Positions 26,133 to 38,196 of a DNA stretch of 64,000 nucleotides are shown here, one piece after another (the first letter of the stretch is position 1; every line of letters starts with the position of its first letter). The stretch is taken from assembly GCA_030549775.1 (NCBI GenBank), contig CM060171.1, positions 141,082,859 to 141,146,858 of the forward strand, written 5' to 3'. The notes beneath the pieces are model-generated. The model did not search any database, was not told the origin of the DNA, and saw only the letters and a list, made by a program, of their open reading frames with translations. A program made the position numbers and the translations under genes. Origin of the DNA: Tamarix chinensis. Its lineage: Eukaryota; Streptophyta; Magnoliopsida; Caryophyllales; Tamaricaceae.

Positions 26133-27620
26133 GTACTTGTTGTTTAATATCTCAATGACCATACAATTTATAAAATTATTAATATTAAATTATCAATATT
26201 GAATAATAGTTATTATCTATTCCAAGATAATAATGGCAATGATAATGATACTATATTATCATCTATAAACCATCAATATGTATAAGATGATATGTTTGTA
26301 TTAAAAGTTTTTTTTTCTATAAAAAAAGCCAGCTAACATGAATCTTTTTGTTTGCATAACACTTATTTATAGCAGTAAAAATTATGTGAGCTTAACTCAC
26401 ATACCAATGGAATTGACAAATTGACAAAGTAGGAAAACCAAACTGACAAAGCCAAACAACATATACCAATGCCCTTATGAACTAGGAGTTAAGACTTAGC
26501 TTCAATCAACATTCAACAATCAGTAGAAAGCATTACTAATAGCTAAGCACTAACAACTAACAAGTAACAACAAAATAACATAAGAAATTAAGAGTGACAT
26601 TACAAAATGGATGAAGAAGACTGGAAGATCTTACAGTGCTTGAGAATAGATGCTTGAGATGAGGAGGATAAGGGAGTCATTGCAGCTAATGGTTGGTTGT
26701 TGTAGCACATAGGAGTCACTAGCAGTCAGTTATGGTGCACTAGTGAATTCTAGAGGAGGTGAGCCTAGTCGCTACTGGTCAAGACAAGATGTGAGAGTGG
26801 AGAAGAGAAGAGGAAGACTGGATTAAAAGAGATGAATAGAAGAGGAAGACTAGAAAGTCAGAGGAGTTAGGACTGGAAGTTTGGGAGAATAGAATAAGTA
26901 ATGAGAAGAGAGCTAAGAAAAAAGATCTAAAGAGTATGGGTTTGAACAAATTAGGCTGATGCCTAGAAATCTGAAATATTAGGACCAAGGATCAGACCAG
27001 ATATAATACGATCTAGATTGGGACCGGTATTTTTGGGCCGAACTGATTTATACACACCCTTACTTGGGAAGAGGTTCCACTCTTGGAGTAGGTGTTTGGA
27101 TGTAAGAGTTAGGGTAAACCGGTGCTATACCTTTGGATGCTAATTTTGTGTAGTCGTTTTTTCTTTGGATCCTTGCGCCTCGTATTGTAATTTGATTTTA
27201 TTATTATACGGAGAATATTTATCCTTATCTTTTATCTACGATATTATCTCTTCTTGATATATATATATGTAACTTATTTTAAGTCTTAGCACTTGGCATA
27301 AGAAAGGTGAGGGAACCAAACTTATGTTAAGTATGGCGGTAACACCCATTTTTTTTTAGATCAACACTTTCGCAAAATGAATTTTTTATGTAGTATATTA
27401 GGGGTGTTACAGTCATAACCTTACAGTAGTATCGATGGAGGAGACTCCTCAATTGAGTATCATAATCTATTTAATCATATCTATGGTTGTTATCCCTTCT
27501 GAATTTTATACATAAAATATGTAATTAGGGTATGCTAGCTAAAACTCATCAGATGCATGTTAAAAATTTGCAAAATAAATAAATAAAATACATTTAGGTT
27601 AGAAATGGGTAAATATGTAG

Positions 27621-28169
27621 TGTTGCAGAATTAGAGTGGATTTAGAGATATCCACACCAAATCAAGATTAATAAGATTATGGAAAATTGATAATTCAAAC
27701 ACAAAAAAGAATAATTCAAGAAAAAGGTAGAAATATTTATTCATGCTCTTGTGTAATTACAAGAAAAATAAACTAATCATTCAATCAGTTAAAAAAATCT
27801 ACAATTCTCTTTGACTAGAGAATTATATGGAGTAGAATAAGAAGTTGGGACGCACAAATCTTGACTGCTAGGGTTTCAACATGTTTCTTTTTGTAGAAGA
27901 AAAAACCCTACATAGCAAAACAACGTACATCGAAAATAAGAAAAAGCACGGTCCATATTTAGGAAACACAAAACCCTCATGTTTATTTTCTTACTTTCGA
28001 CTTTTGTCCGAAATTTATCAAAAGTTTACCTCAAAAACATGATCCATGTTTATTAACATGGTGCCCTCGTGTTTCTGACATAAAACACCATACTACACTA
28101 AACTTCTCCAATATTTGTATGAATCAATACAATGTTATGTTTCGCTCAAATACCCAGTAAAAACTCACA
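27621..28169 (-). repeat. 3' LTR of the Copia element
   Basis: 549 bp. On the minus strand it begins TGTGAGTTTTTACTGGG and ends CTCTAATTCTGCAACA. It is clearly homologous over its whole length to 29774-30304 and, more distantly, to 60769-61286. The substitutions between the two LTRs are frequent, so the insertion is old. Confidence 0.88.
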
Positions 28170-28199
28170 ATTCTCCACCTTGATAAAGTACTTGCAATG

Positions 28200-29729
28200 T
28201 ATGACATGTAAATACCTCTACAAAAAATCCTAATCCAACAAAGGATCTCATGGCCTATGAAAACCTATCAAGTCTAAGAAACACTCGAAATTATCCATGG
28301 TCAATGGCTTCATTAGCATATCGACGGGATTATATAAAGTAGTCACTTATCCTATATAACTTTACCTACAACAACAATATCCCTAAGAAAGTGATACCTG
28401 ATGTCAATGTGCTTCGTTCAATGATGGAAAGAATTCCGATTCTTACTAAATGTATAGCACTTTGGTTATCATCACGAACAACTAGAGCACCATGACCAAA
28501 CCCTAACTCTTGTACTAAACCACCAAGTCACAAGACTTTCCGAAAAGCCTCTGTAGTGGACAAGGCTATCATGTTCTGCAAAGAAGACCTCTAGTTAATA
28601 GCTGAACCACCAAGACAAAAAACATATCCACTTGTGGATCTCCTTTTATCAAAGTCTCCACCATGATTAGAGTTCATGAACCCAACCAGCAAATCAGATG
28701 ATCTCCCATACTTAATACAAGCTAATGTCGTTCCCTTCAAATACCTAACGACCCACTTCATTGCTTGCCAATGAAACTTTTTTAGATTTTCCATATATTG
28801 ACTCACAACACTAACAGCTTGGGTAATATCAGGTAGGGTATACATCATAGCTTACATGATACAATAAATAACATTCGAATATGGAACAGTTGCCATGAAC
28901 TCCTCTTCCTCTTTGGATTTGGTAAAATCCAAAGCAGACAATCTAAAGTGAGTAGCCAGTGGAGTGCTCACCGTCTTGGCATCCATCATATGAAATCTCT
29001 CTAGTACTTTGTTCACATTGACTCCTGTGACAAGCATGTCATATTCTTCTGCCAACTCTTTGACTTTAAACTGGATTTTTTATGGTCACCAAACCCTCAC
29101 TCTCGCAGCCTCCCTCTAGCTACCAATCCCTCATTATATGAGTCCTTTCAAGTACTGATTCCAGTCAATTGACTATCAATTAACTTCCACTATGGTAGGG
29201 TGGATTTCACATCCTCAATGACTGACTCATCCTTCCCATACAAAACTGTCTCTCAAAAATGTTTAAAACATGTGGGAAAATAACATAATAACACAATAGC
29301 CAAATCTTCATCATCTAATTTAACATCTATATTATGCAAATCTATAACTATAGAGCCAAATTCATAAAAATGACTTCTTAAAGATTGACCATCGCCTAGT
29401 TTTAGGTCATGAAGCCGAATCTTCAGCTATAGCTAATTTGCTATTGATTTTATTATTTACAATGATTCTATATTTATCCATAAAGAAGTTATCATTGATT
29501 CTTTTGCTGCTTCTCACAATACCTCATTCGACAAATATAATTATATGGTAGAAATGACCTTTAGATCTAATTCTTTGAATCTTTCATCCGCCATCGATTC
29601 TGGATTCTTTGAATAACCAAATAAAGCTTTCTCTAATTCGTTCTAAATTAGAATAACCCACATATTCAATTTCCATAATCTGAAATTAATGGATCAATTA
29701 AACTTCTCAATGTCAAATCTTGTACCCAT
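28200..29729 (-). pseudogene. Copia gag start fused by deletion to RT end and RNase H
   Basis: From ATG at 29729: MGTRFDIEKFN, then NFRLWKLNMWV, the usual Copia Gag opening, with stops. Near 29250-29200 is FRDSFVWEG, a late Gag motif. Zinc knuckle, protease, integrase and most of reverse transcriptase are absent. At 29055 it resumes with VNVNKVLERFHMMDAKTVSTPLATHFRLS, then PYSNVIYCIMMYTLPDITQAV, WVVRYLKGT and FDKRRSTSGYVFCLGG (RNase H), ending near 28200 with ALSTTEA and NQSAIHL. Order matches Copia pol. It is nonfunctional. Confidence 0.85.
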
Positions 29730-29773
29730 CTTGATAATCAAATCTCTTCAACAACGCAGCTTTGATATCAACT

Positions 29774-30304
29774 TATTATAGAATTAGCATGGATTTAGAG
29801 AGAACCACAACAAATTGAGATTAACAAGATTATGCAAAATTGAGGATTCAAATACAAAACAAAACAATTAGGAAAAAATAGAGATCTTTATTTGTGCTCT
29901 TGTATAATTACCAGATGATTAAACCAATCAATCAATCAATTACACAAATCTACAATTCTATTTGAATGGAGAATTCTATAGAAAAGAAGAAGAAGTTAGG
30001 ACATGTGACTCTAGATGGCTAGGACCTTTATAGAAGAAAAAAACCTTACAAGACAAAACAACATGTTTTGATAATAAGGAAAAATACGGTCAGTATTTAA
30101 GAAATACGCGAACCCCGTGTTTATTTTCTTACTTTGACTTTTCCCAAAATACATCAAAATTTTATCTTAGAAATATGATCCGTATTTATTAACATGGTAC
30201 TCCCATGTTTCTCACATAAAACACTATAATAAATTAAACTTCTCCAACGTCTGCACAAATCAACACAATGTTATCTATGCTCAATTATCCAGTTAAAACT
30301 CACA
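29774..30304 (-). repeat. 5' LTR of the Copia element
   Basis: 531 bp, direct copy of 27621-28169 in the same orientation. On the minus strand it starts TGTGAGTTTTAACTGG and ends next to the primer-binding-like site at about 29760-29772. The last bases are changed (TCTATAATA instead of TCTGCAACA). Confidence 0.85.
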
Positions 30305-30839
30305 TGCCAAAAGTTTTGTTATATCAGGAATAATTTTTATATACATTTTTGTAATATAATTGTAGGCTTGTTAGCTCATAGTTAAGTTGATATTTCATAT
30401 ATGAAACATTTTTTTAAATTCATGAAAATTTAGATGTCAGCTTATGGTATTTTTTGTTATTTTTTTAATATATTTAGTTTTGTATTCTCCTTAATTTTAG
30501 CCTATTCAATGATCTTTTCACCACTAAAAATAATCTTAAATTCTAAATTTATTATTGAGCCACAAAATTCATTCCCTACACTTCCATAATTAGATTTTGC
30601 ATCAAGTTAAACCTTTTATCATGTATTTAACTAAAAATTGAGCCAAAGTTACTTCTCCAAACTTCCTAGCTACTCTCTTATACCACCATACATTCTCCAC
30701 TCAACTTAATCATTCAATTTTGATTCAAGCTACCTCTTACAAGCTATTTCCCTTCTCTCTTTTATGATATTTAATCCTCACTCCCTCCATATGCCTCCTA
30801 TCACTTTGTTTTTTATTTTATTTAATTCAACCTTTGGTG

Positions 30840-32062
30840 AAATTATTTATAAATGGTATGCATACTTATGGATTATGTGTCCTTGTTGGTAGGGTAATAT
30901 ACTATCTTTGTATGTCAATACAACTAGAGTATCTTAGTATTCTTGGGTTGATAGCTAATGGGATATTGTGTTGCCTTGGTACACAGGGATAAACCTTGGT
31001 TCACCGGTATGAACCTTGATGCACCAATATGAGTGAAGTACCTTAGTATCTCTAGGTTTGATATGATATTCCATTGAGTAAATAAATAAATATGAAAATG
31101 ATTATTTATTGGATTGAAATGATTATTGGATTGGTCGCTAATAACTATTGTGCCTATCTATGGTTCGGTAGTAGCTTTCATGTCTACATGTAGTTCAGTA
31201 ATAGCCTTCGTACCTACCTATATTTGGTATTATGCTTTGGAATCCTACCTGTAATGTTATAGATTTATTTGGTATTGTGCCTCTGAACCCTACTCGTGGA
31301 ATTATGGATATTATTCATTTTGATATTGAGATATGAAATATATTTTGAAGGTTATGGTTATTATGTTGAGAGTAGTCCTAATCTTTATTTTAGAGAACAC
31401 CTCTTATATGCTTGGTTGGTAAGTATCATTATATTCTAAATGAACAAGTACGAGGGGTATGCAACTTTAATGATTAGGGTTTATCTTATGTGATTATCGT
31501 ATTTTTATCACTGCAAGAATATTTCAAAATTTTATTCCATGTCTTGTTGTAATGATTTTTATACATTCTAAGGGGGGTTTTTTATATTAGTTTTGTATAA
31601 TGGATTATTTAGTACCATTGTATTGAAGGGTTCCTTTGCATGGGCTCATGTTTATTCAATAGGCAGTGATATTTGCAAGTTACCTTGTGGGATCAATTGA
31701 AGACTATTAATTAGGTTAAGAGTTAGGGTTATCCGATTTCTACTCGTTATCTTTTGATCCGGATATTCTTATACTCTTATGTCCTTCTGTTTTTTTTTTC
31801 AATGAATTTTGTAACCACCAATAATTGGTTTAAGTTGAAACGATGTTAATTTTCTTTGCTTCTATATACTCTAATTCTCATAACTGTGTTATTAATTTAA
31901 GTGTAGTAATGTTGTTAGCCTTAATACTTGATATAAAAATGGTAGAGAAAATGAGACTCGTGCAAAGTATGGCGGTAAAATCTTACACTTTTACTTTCGT
32001 ACCTTCCACAATTAGTTATTTAAACAAACAAAAAATTAGTTCCAAATTTTGGGGGCGTTATA
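30840..32062 (+). mobile_element. 5'-truncated long-LTR fragment
   Basis: Ends with the family 3' signature: TATGGCGGTAAAATC about 85 bases before GGGGGCGTTATA at 32062. There is no TGTAATACC start on the left, so only the 3' part of a family member is present. Around 31130-31270 it carries four diverged units of about 30 bases of the form TTCGGTAGTAGC...CTACC, the local version of the structured array seen in elements B and C. The open frame at 31843-32160 has no recognisable protein. Confidence 0.55.
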
Positions 32063-34760
32063 ATATTTTTCTTAAGTATAAGGATGTTAGATTTAGGAAA
32101 GTGTTGAAGTGTTGCCCCCTTATTTCCTCCTTTTGGTGCACCACCGATTGTTTGGGATAATAGGAAAGATTAGTTGGAGGCTAGGGATCTTGGTGGTTCT
32201 TTATTTTTTATTTTTGGTATTTGTACTTGGAAAGGAAGTACTTCTATACTCACACTAATTATGAGAAAATTATGTGGTAGCATGTTAGGGTTCTTAATTG
32301 TTATGCTTAGTTGTAATTGTATGCTTGTAATTTTATAAAATATATACACACACCATGTATCTCTATTAATTTCTTTAGGCATGCGACAATGTGAGTGTAT
32401 GCATCAGCATGGTTTATTTATGTATGATAATATGTTGGAATAGGGTTGAATGTAGTGAATTAATTATACATGTATTATAAGAGTGGTTTGGCCATTGCCT
32501 TGATGGCCATTTTTGAATCACCTTATTGTATTTTTTTAGCTTAGCATTTGATCCCTCACATGTCTTACTTGAGTTTTGATATCTAACATGATAGGTTTTG
32601 AGCTTGTTTAGACTTATTTATGCATGACTTAGGATTTGTGTGCCTTAGGGGTAATTATGTCTTTTCACATGTGTTGTGATTTTATTTTCATTATGAGTGC
32701 TGGATTTATACCATGATCTACTATGCATGTTGAGCATGTAATTGTGGTATGATTAGTTATGCATGTTTATGATTTTATGTGGTTATATCCTAGTGCATGC
32801 GTAGGGGTAAAACAAACTTTTGTGTTTTCCTAGAGTTTATGTTTCATGTCAAAGTATTATGTCCTTATGTCTTGTAGTATTTTCATGATATCATTGGATT
32901 ACATTTATGTTTGACTTTGAAAGGGTAATAATTAAGATAATCAGGCTTTAGGGAAATTTTGGTCATTTATGGCCAAATATGCTTAAGTGTTGAATAATTG
33001 GACGCAAGATGGCCTTAGCGAATTTAAGGTAACCTTAGTGTTGATTGTTGAATTATATTTGATCATTGATATTAAGGCTGACGTGAATAATTAAAATTAA
33101 AGGACATGGTTAAGAATGAACTTTTTATTTTATGTGCCTTATGTGTGGCTAGTGATCACAGTTATAAGATAATAATATTTAAAGTGGAAGATCTTGAAAA
33201 TTGGGAATGCTGGTTAGCTTCCCTAGGAATGAGGTATCAATCCTAGGTTTGGTTTCGTAGTTTTGTTTGATGCTTTCACATTCTGACTAAGATCGTAGCC
33301 TACTCTAATTAGTTAGCTAGACTTCTTAGAGTGTATTCATATTTGAGGATTATGTGTCCTAAGGAGGAGGGCATGGTGTTGCTTCGGTGTGCCAGTATAA
33401 CTATTGTACTTTACACATCTTCAAGTTGTAAAGTTGGAGGGTATTATGTTGCCTTTGTGCACTAGTATGATTGGTGTACTTTATACGTATCTGGGTTGTC
33501 TCTTGTATCCCCTTGAGTAATTTAAAATTGAAGTAATCATGTGTTGTGGGCTTTGAAATGTTTGGAGTGTTGGTTGGTAGTTGTGTTTGTGCATTACCTT
33601 TGATTTAATTTGAAGTTGGTTTAATTATGGTTTGTTGTTTCCCTTTACGGGACACCCAAAGCATGAATCGGCTTAAATAAGTGACTGTGGCATGGTTAAG
33701 CTTGATGGTATGGAAAGAATGTAATCTATGTTGATGTATGTGTTATTGCATAATTGGCGTATTGAGTTATCGTATATGTATATATTCATTATTGTGATTA
33801 TGTTATGCTTATGAAGTGTTACCTACTACAAGATTGACATGGTCTTTGGATGTTTAGTATTGTTTAGTGGCTTACTCAGTACTGTTGAATTAACATATTC
33901 CATTTTATGGACTCTAGCATACTCGATGGGAAATCATGACCTTGTAGGAGAACTTTGATGTCTTCAATTGATGTATCTAGGGTTAGGTGGAAAGCTTGGA
34001 TTATTCATGGTTCTCCCCAACGTCTTTTGATTTGGATATTGTAATACCCCGTATTTTTAAAATCTAATTTTATTAAGCCTAATGATTTTATTAGCGTAAT
34101 TTGATGTGAATATTTAATCATTTTAATTTCGATTTGCTTTATGGATTTATCGATGATTTCGAATTCATAATTGAATGTAATTAATCATTGTCATTGCGAA
34201 CCATTCTAGATAAATTCGTTCACGACAATGATTTTATTATATTCTTATGAATTCAATTTCCGGTTAAAAATATGTATTCTCATTCTTTCTCGTATTTTTA
34301 TTTTTAATATTTTAGATTTGTTTTCGATTATAACTTTGTCGTGTGATTACAACGTTATTTTAAGTTATATTTCGTTGACGAAATATATTATTTAAATTAT
34401 AGAATTTCTGTTTAAATAGTTAAAGTTATTTTAATGATTTTACATTAAAAAAATATTTTCGACTTTAAATATATTCGATTCCAGAAATCGTTAATATTTT
34501 CGGGAAGTTTAAATTAAAAATATTTTCGGAGCTTATTTAAGAATTTTTTTTTGAAATTAATTTTCTTCCGTTCTACGCTTTTTAGTTTGCGGAAAACCAA
34601 TTTCGGAAATTATTAAAATTAGTCTCAGTTTATTAGAATTTGACTTAAATATTTTATTATATGTTTTTAAATATTATTTCAGGGTCTTATAATGTATTTC
34701 CGTAAATAATATAAATTTTTTAGTTCGTTAGTGACTTCTTTCGAAAATGTTTCCGAAATT

Positions 34761-34770
34761 CTATATATAG
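34761..34770 (+). promoter_or_regulatory. Candidate TATA box of element B
   Basis: CTATATATAG, followed about 150 bases later by the pyrimidine- and GC-rich block. The position would suit transcription starting within the LTR. Motif evidence only, in an AT-rich context. Confidence 0.3.
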
Positions 34771-37700
34771 TTCTTTTATTTATTTTAAGATTTCGGAACC
34801 TTACGAAATAATTTTCGTCTAATAAATTTTAGATAAAATCTTCCAATAATAATTTTTAAACTTTTAGTATTTTGTTTTACTTGTATTTGAAAAAAAACGG
34901 ACCAAACCGTCGGTGCCTGAAACCCCCCTCTTCTTTTCCTTTTCTCTTCTCTTTCCCGACAGTCTGTTGCATCCCCTTCACCTTGCTCCTGTTCGCAGCC
35001 CCAAGCCCTAGCCGCCCCCTTCTCCCCAACCGCCTCCTCCTTGCTTCGCCCTGTCGGCCGACCTCCAACCACCACCGACCTGCACAGCAGCCGCAGCCGA
35101 AGCCGACCACAACAACAACAACAGCTGAAGCCGTGCGGCAGCAGCAACGCGCAGGTTGAGCCGTCGGCGCCGGGTCACCATCGACATCTCCTGACCACCG
35201 GCGAGCAACCATCGGCCCCCGACGAAGCTTTCCTGGCCTTTGCCCCGATTTGTCGGTTTTTGTTTGGTATAAATTTCTGAAAAACCCTATAATAGATTTG
35301 GTAAATTGAATGTGATTTAGCTTGTGAAAAGTTAAATTGATTGTTTGTTTATGTATATATGTGCTGCGAGAATGATTTAGATAGGTTAATTGTATGGTTA
35401 TGGCGGAATTTTGGAAAAATTGGATTTTTGGCCGGGTTATGCCCGAATTTTTCGGATTCGTCCGATTTAGCTATTTTGGGGAAATTGATTATACAATATG
35501 TTTTAAAATGTATCTAATTTCATGTTGGAACCGTCAATTTGAGAAATTTATGCAGAATTTATTGGAATTTGATTTTTAGGTCAAAATTCGTGTGTGATAA
35601 AATTGGGTCGCATAATTGAGTCGTTTCACTAAATTGATTTTATTATATCATTTGAAATGTATTTAATTTCATATCGGAAGTGTTGATTTGGGGAAATTGT
35701 GGGTAATTAATCGGAATTGGATTTTTAGGTCAAAACTCCTGCAGGTTTAAATTAAATTGTGTAATCGGATTCTTTTATTCAATTGACTATATAAAATACA
35801 TTAGAATATGTTTAATTACATTTTCTAACTATCAATTGGTATGTTTTGGCAAGAATTGATCGGATTTGTGTTCCGGGTTCAAAAACCCTAATTGTGCTAA
35901 ATTGGGTATTTCTCTTATTGGTTTTGAGTAATTGATTATTTGATATGTTACAAAATGTGTTTAATTACATTTCTAAACATCCAATTTGATTGAATTAATA
36001 GAATTCAACCGAATTGTATTTTCGGGCCTAAAACCCTAGATTTCAAGTGTGATTATGAAATTGGTTATTGTATAGTTGTTTTTCTAAAATTAAATTTATA
36101 GAAGTAGTTGAAATAATCCTAATTGTATTCTAATACCTTTAATTGGAATTAATTGATTTGAATTACCTGAGTTTGTGTCGTGGGCTTTAAAACCCTAATT
36201 TTGAAAACGGACCGTCTTGAATTGGTTAATCGGAAGATTGTTTGGTTGAAATTGATTGTCTAGATTTATCTAAAATTAGTTTAATTGTGTTTTAAAACTA
36301 TCCATTTGAGGTAATCAAAGTGATTTGGTCGATTCGTAAAATTTATAAAATTTACGGGATTGTTTTATAAAATTTATTTTTGCTATGCATCTTTTATCTA
36401 ATCGATTTCTGTCTTTGGGTTTTTAAATTATATTTTAATCTAATTGGTTTGGATTCGGTTCTATGTAAATGGTTGGGTTACCCATGTAGTTGTAAAACCT
36501 AATGAATAAGTTATTTTCGATAAATTAATTTATGATCGATTATTCTTTCTCGGTCTTTCCAAATTAATTGGAAAAGTCTCAAGTGGTATTTGTATTAATT
36601 TGTTTGATTCATATTTAATCTTAAATCTTGATAGAGCTATGCTTTTGAGTCCTAAGTTTTGGACGCGTTTTCCAAGAAAAATAGTTTGTGTCTCTTTGTA
36701 TCGATTAAATTATAATAGTTGAAATTATTGATCGATAGGATAGTTTCTAACTTAGTTTTCGATGTCTGTCGGCGATCTAGGAAAGCTTTATTATGGATCC
36801 TCGAACTAGTGATCTCTCTCTCCCTCTTATCTCGCTTAGCTAGCTTCGGATCCAGGTAAGTCCCTACTTACCTCTACTTATGGGTGTTTCGTAAGGATAT
36901 GGCTAAGGTCCCCCGTGTTATGTGACTTGCATGCCTTGGATGCTTTGTATATATACAACGTCCTGTTGTGTATCACATGATTATCTTTAACGTGTTTTAT
37001 GCGTAGGGTAGCTTGGAGTTAAGGTATATGGTATGTGTTTTTCTTATGACATGAATGTGATATCCATATGTGGTGATTATGATGTGTTGTGACATGATGT
37101 AACCCTCTAGGACATGCATGCTAGGGTGATTATTATTATGACATGGAGATGAAAGGACAAAAAGAAATAAATGGGAAGTGAGTTGCTAAAAGGGAGTATA
37201 AGGGACCCGATTAGGGTTTTGGGGAGAATTAGTAATGTGGAAAAGGCGAAAGTAAAAATGACTAAGGGTGAGTGAGGTGCGAGTTGAGAGTGAGTTTTAT
37301 GTTATAAGGAATGATTATGGGTGTTATGGGGGAGAAAAAAAATATTGGGTGAAAATGGGAGGTTACTTGTGGGAGAAGAAAGGTACTGGGGTTGAAGTGA
37401 CCAACTAGGGTTTTAGGGTCACAGGTGGAACCAATGGGTAAAGTGATATGATTTGGGATTTGATCTAAATGAGATGAAGTGTGGGACGATAAATGGAGTA
37501 ATGGTAGTGTAAGTGAGAAAAAGTTGGGCCACATAGGTCCGATTAGGATTTCCAAGGGAAAACCCTAGAGGGAGATAGCATGTGGAGTGGATGTCACGAG
37601 GTGCTAGGCCTTAATCCACGCCCTTAGGAGTTGGTTTTCATTATGTGTAAGTATAAAGGGGGAAATAAATATCGAGGTGTGATAAGGGGCGCAAGAGTCC

Positions 37701-37820
37701 CAAAATATGAGACGAGCCCTCCTGGGAGGATGAGTGTGGATATAGTTAGCCATGCATGTCAAGGGTAAAATACTTTCAAATAAGATATGTTAAGACACTA
37801 ATCACTTAAAGAGGAAGATT

Positions 37821-38196
37821 GTTGAGCCGGACCCAGACCGATCCACCAACATAATAGTGACCAGGTGCCGGGGTGTCCTGGAGTCCAAGCCACCGGCGTA
37901 TAATAGTGGATAGGTGTGTTCTGCCCTATAAGTGACCGATCCACCGGCTATAATAGTGGGGGATCCCGAGCTCAACAAACCAAACATTGAGTTACAAATA
38001 AATCATGGAAAGATACGTTATAATCACAGTGAAACACCATGAGAGTCGGGGCCAGACCGATCCACCGACATAATAGTGGCCAGGAGCGTTCTACCCTGGA
38101 GACCGATCCACCTGCATGAAATAGTGGTTAGGTGCGTTCTGCCCTATAAGTGACCGATCTACCGGCTATAATAGTGGGGTTCCCGCACTCTCATGG
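37821..38196 (+). other. Array of covarying stem-loops in element B
   Basis: Two groups of short hairpins. Group 1 is closed by GTTGAGC (37821) and GCTCAAC (37970). Group 2 is closed by CCATGAGAGT (38037) and ACTCTCATGG (38187), extended by CGGG/CCCG. Each group holds three CCACCGG-like / AATAGTGG hairpins (stem CCAC/GTGG), separated by a second hairpin type. The second type is CCAGG/CCTGG at 37861-37881, ATAGG/CCTAT at 37910-37929, CCAGG/CCTGG at 38080-38099, and TTAGG/CCTATAA near 38128, with a loop like TGCGTTCTGC. In group 2 one arm reads CTAC against GTGG, a G-U pair in RNA. Confidence 0.7.

Larger units (their letters stand above)
19146..27062 (-). mobile_element. Second hAT element (RICESLEEPER/Ac-like), carrying a LINE
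   Basis: Left end TAGGCATGTGCACC; right end in reverse complement TAAGGGTGTGTATA. They match only partly but have the form common in this hAT group, with CCGGT and GGGCC words just inside both ends. The flanking 8-bp duplication is CTTAGGAA (19138-19145) and CTTGGGAA (27063-27070), 7 of 8 matching. The transposase remnant lies at 20214-21963 on the minus strand. A LINE is inserted at 22967-26132. Without it the element is about 4.75 kb, normal for an autonomous hAT. Confidence 0.75.
14307..27411 (+). mobile_element. Long-LTR-type noncoding element D (about 4.6 kb without insertions)
   Basis: Starts TGTAATACCCC at 14307 and ends GGGGTGTTACA at 27411, with a perfect 5-bp target duplication GTCAT (14302-14306 and 27412-27416). 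The sequence on both sides continues relic A. It encodes no retrotransposon protein of its own. It was later hit by a Stowaway MITE, a Cassandra-like LTR and a hAT carrying a LINE. The 3' end has the family signature GGCGGTAACACCC about 70 bases before the terminus. TG...CA ends, a 5-bp duplication and lack of a second terminal copy fit a very long solo LTR, possibly of a Gypsy (Del/Tekay-like) element; that lineage is inference. Confidence 0.8.
8600..27540 (+). mobile_element. Long-LTR-type relic A, heavily interrupted
   Basis: Noncoding repeat recognised by its second, diverged copy at about 30440-39307 (A'). The matching parts of A are about 8600-9368, 13121-14306 and 27417-27540. The gaps are exactly the hAT element 9369-13120 and the long-LTR-type element D 14307-27411, both absent from A'. 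Shared landmarks include GATTTTGCATCAAGTTAA, CTTGGTGGTTCTT, GAATTAATTAT and GTTTCCCTTT. A also lacks about 390 bases that A' has near 32760-33130. Its outer ends are not clear; the left limit is approximate and the right part looks truncated. Confidence 0.65.
27621..30304 (-). mobile_element. Ty1/Copia element with internal deletion
   Basis: Two direct LTRs (27621-28169 and 29774-30304) bound a 1.6-kb interior. On the minus strand the 5' LTR is followed by a primer-binding-like site TTGATATCAAAGC (compare initiator-Met TGGTATCAGAGC). The 3' LTR is preceded by a polypurine tract AAGGTGGAGAAT. The interior holds a gag start and the end of pol only. I could not find a matching 5-bp target duplication (TGTAG on the left, TGCCA on the right), so a flank may have changed. 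Confidence 0.88.

Noticed and set aside
34785..35280. Overlapping open frames on both strands in the GC-rich block of element B
   Set aside because: Ala/Pro/Arg-rich translations in several frames at once, expected from composition; no domain and inside a mobile element.
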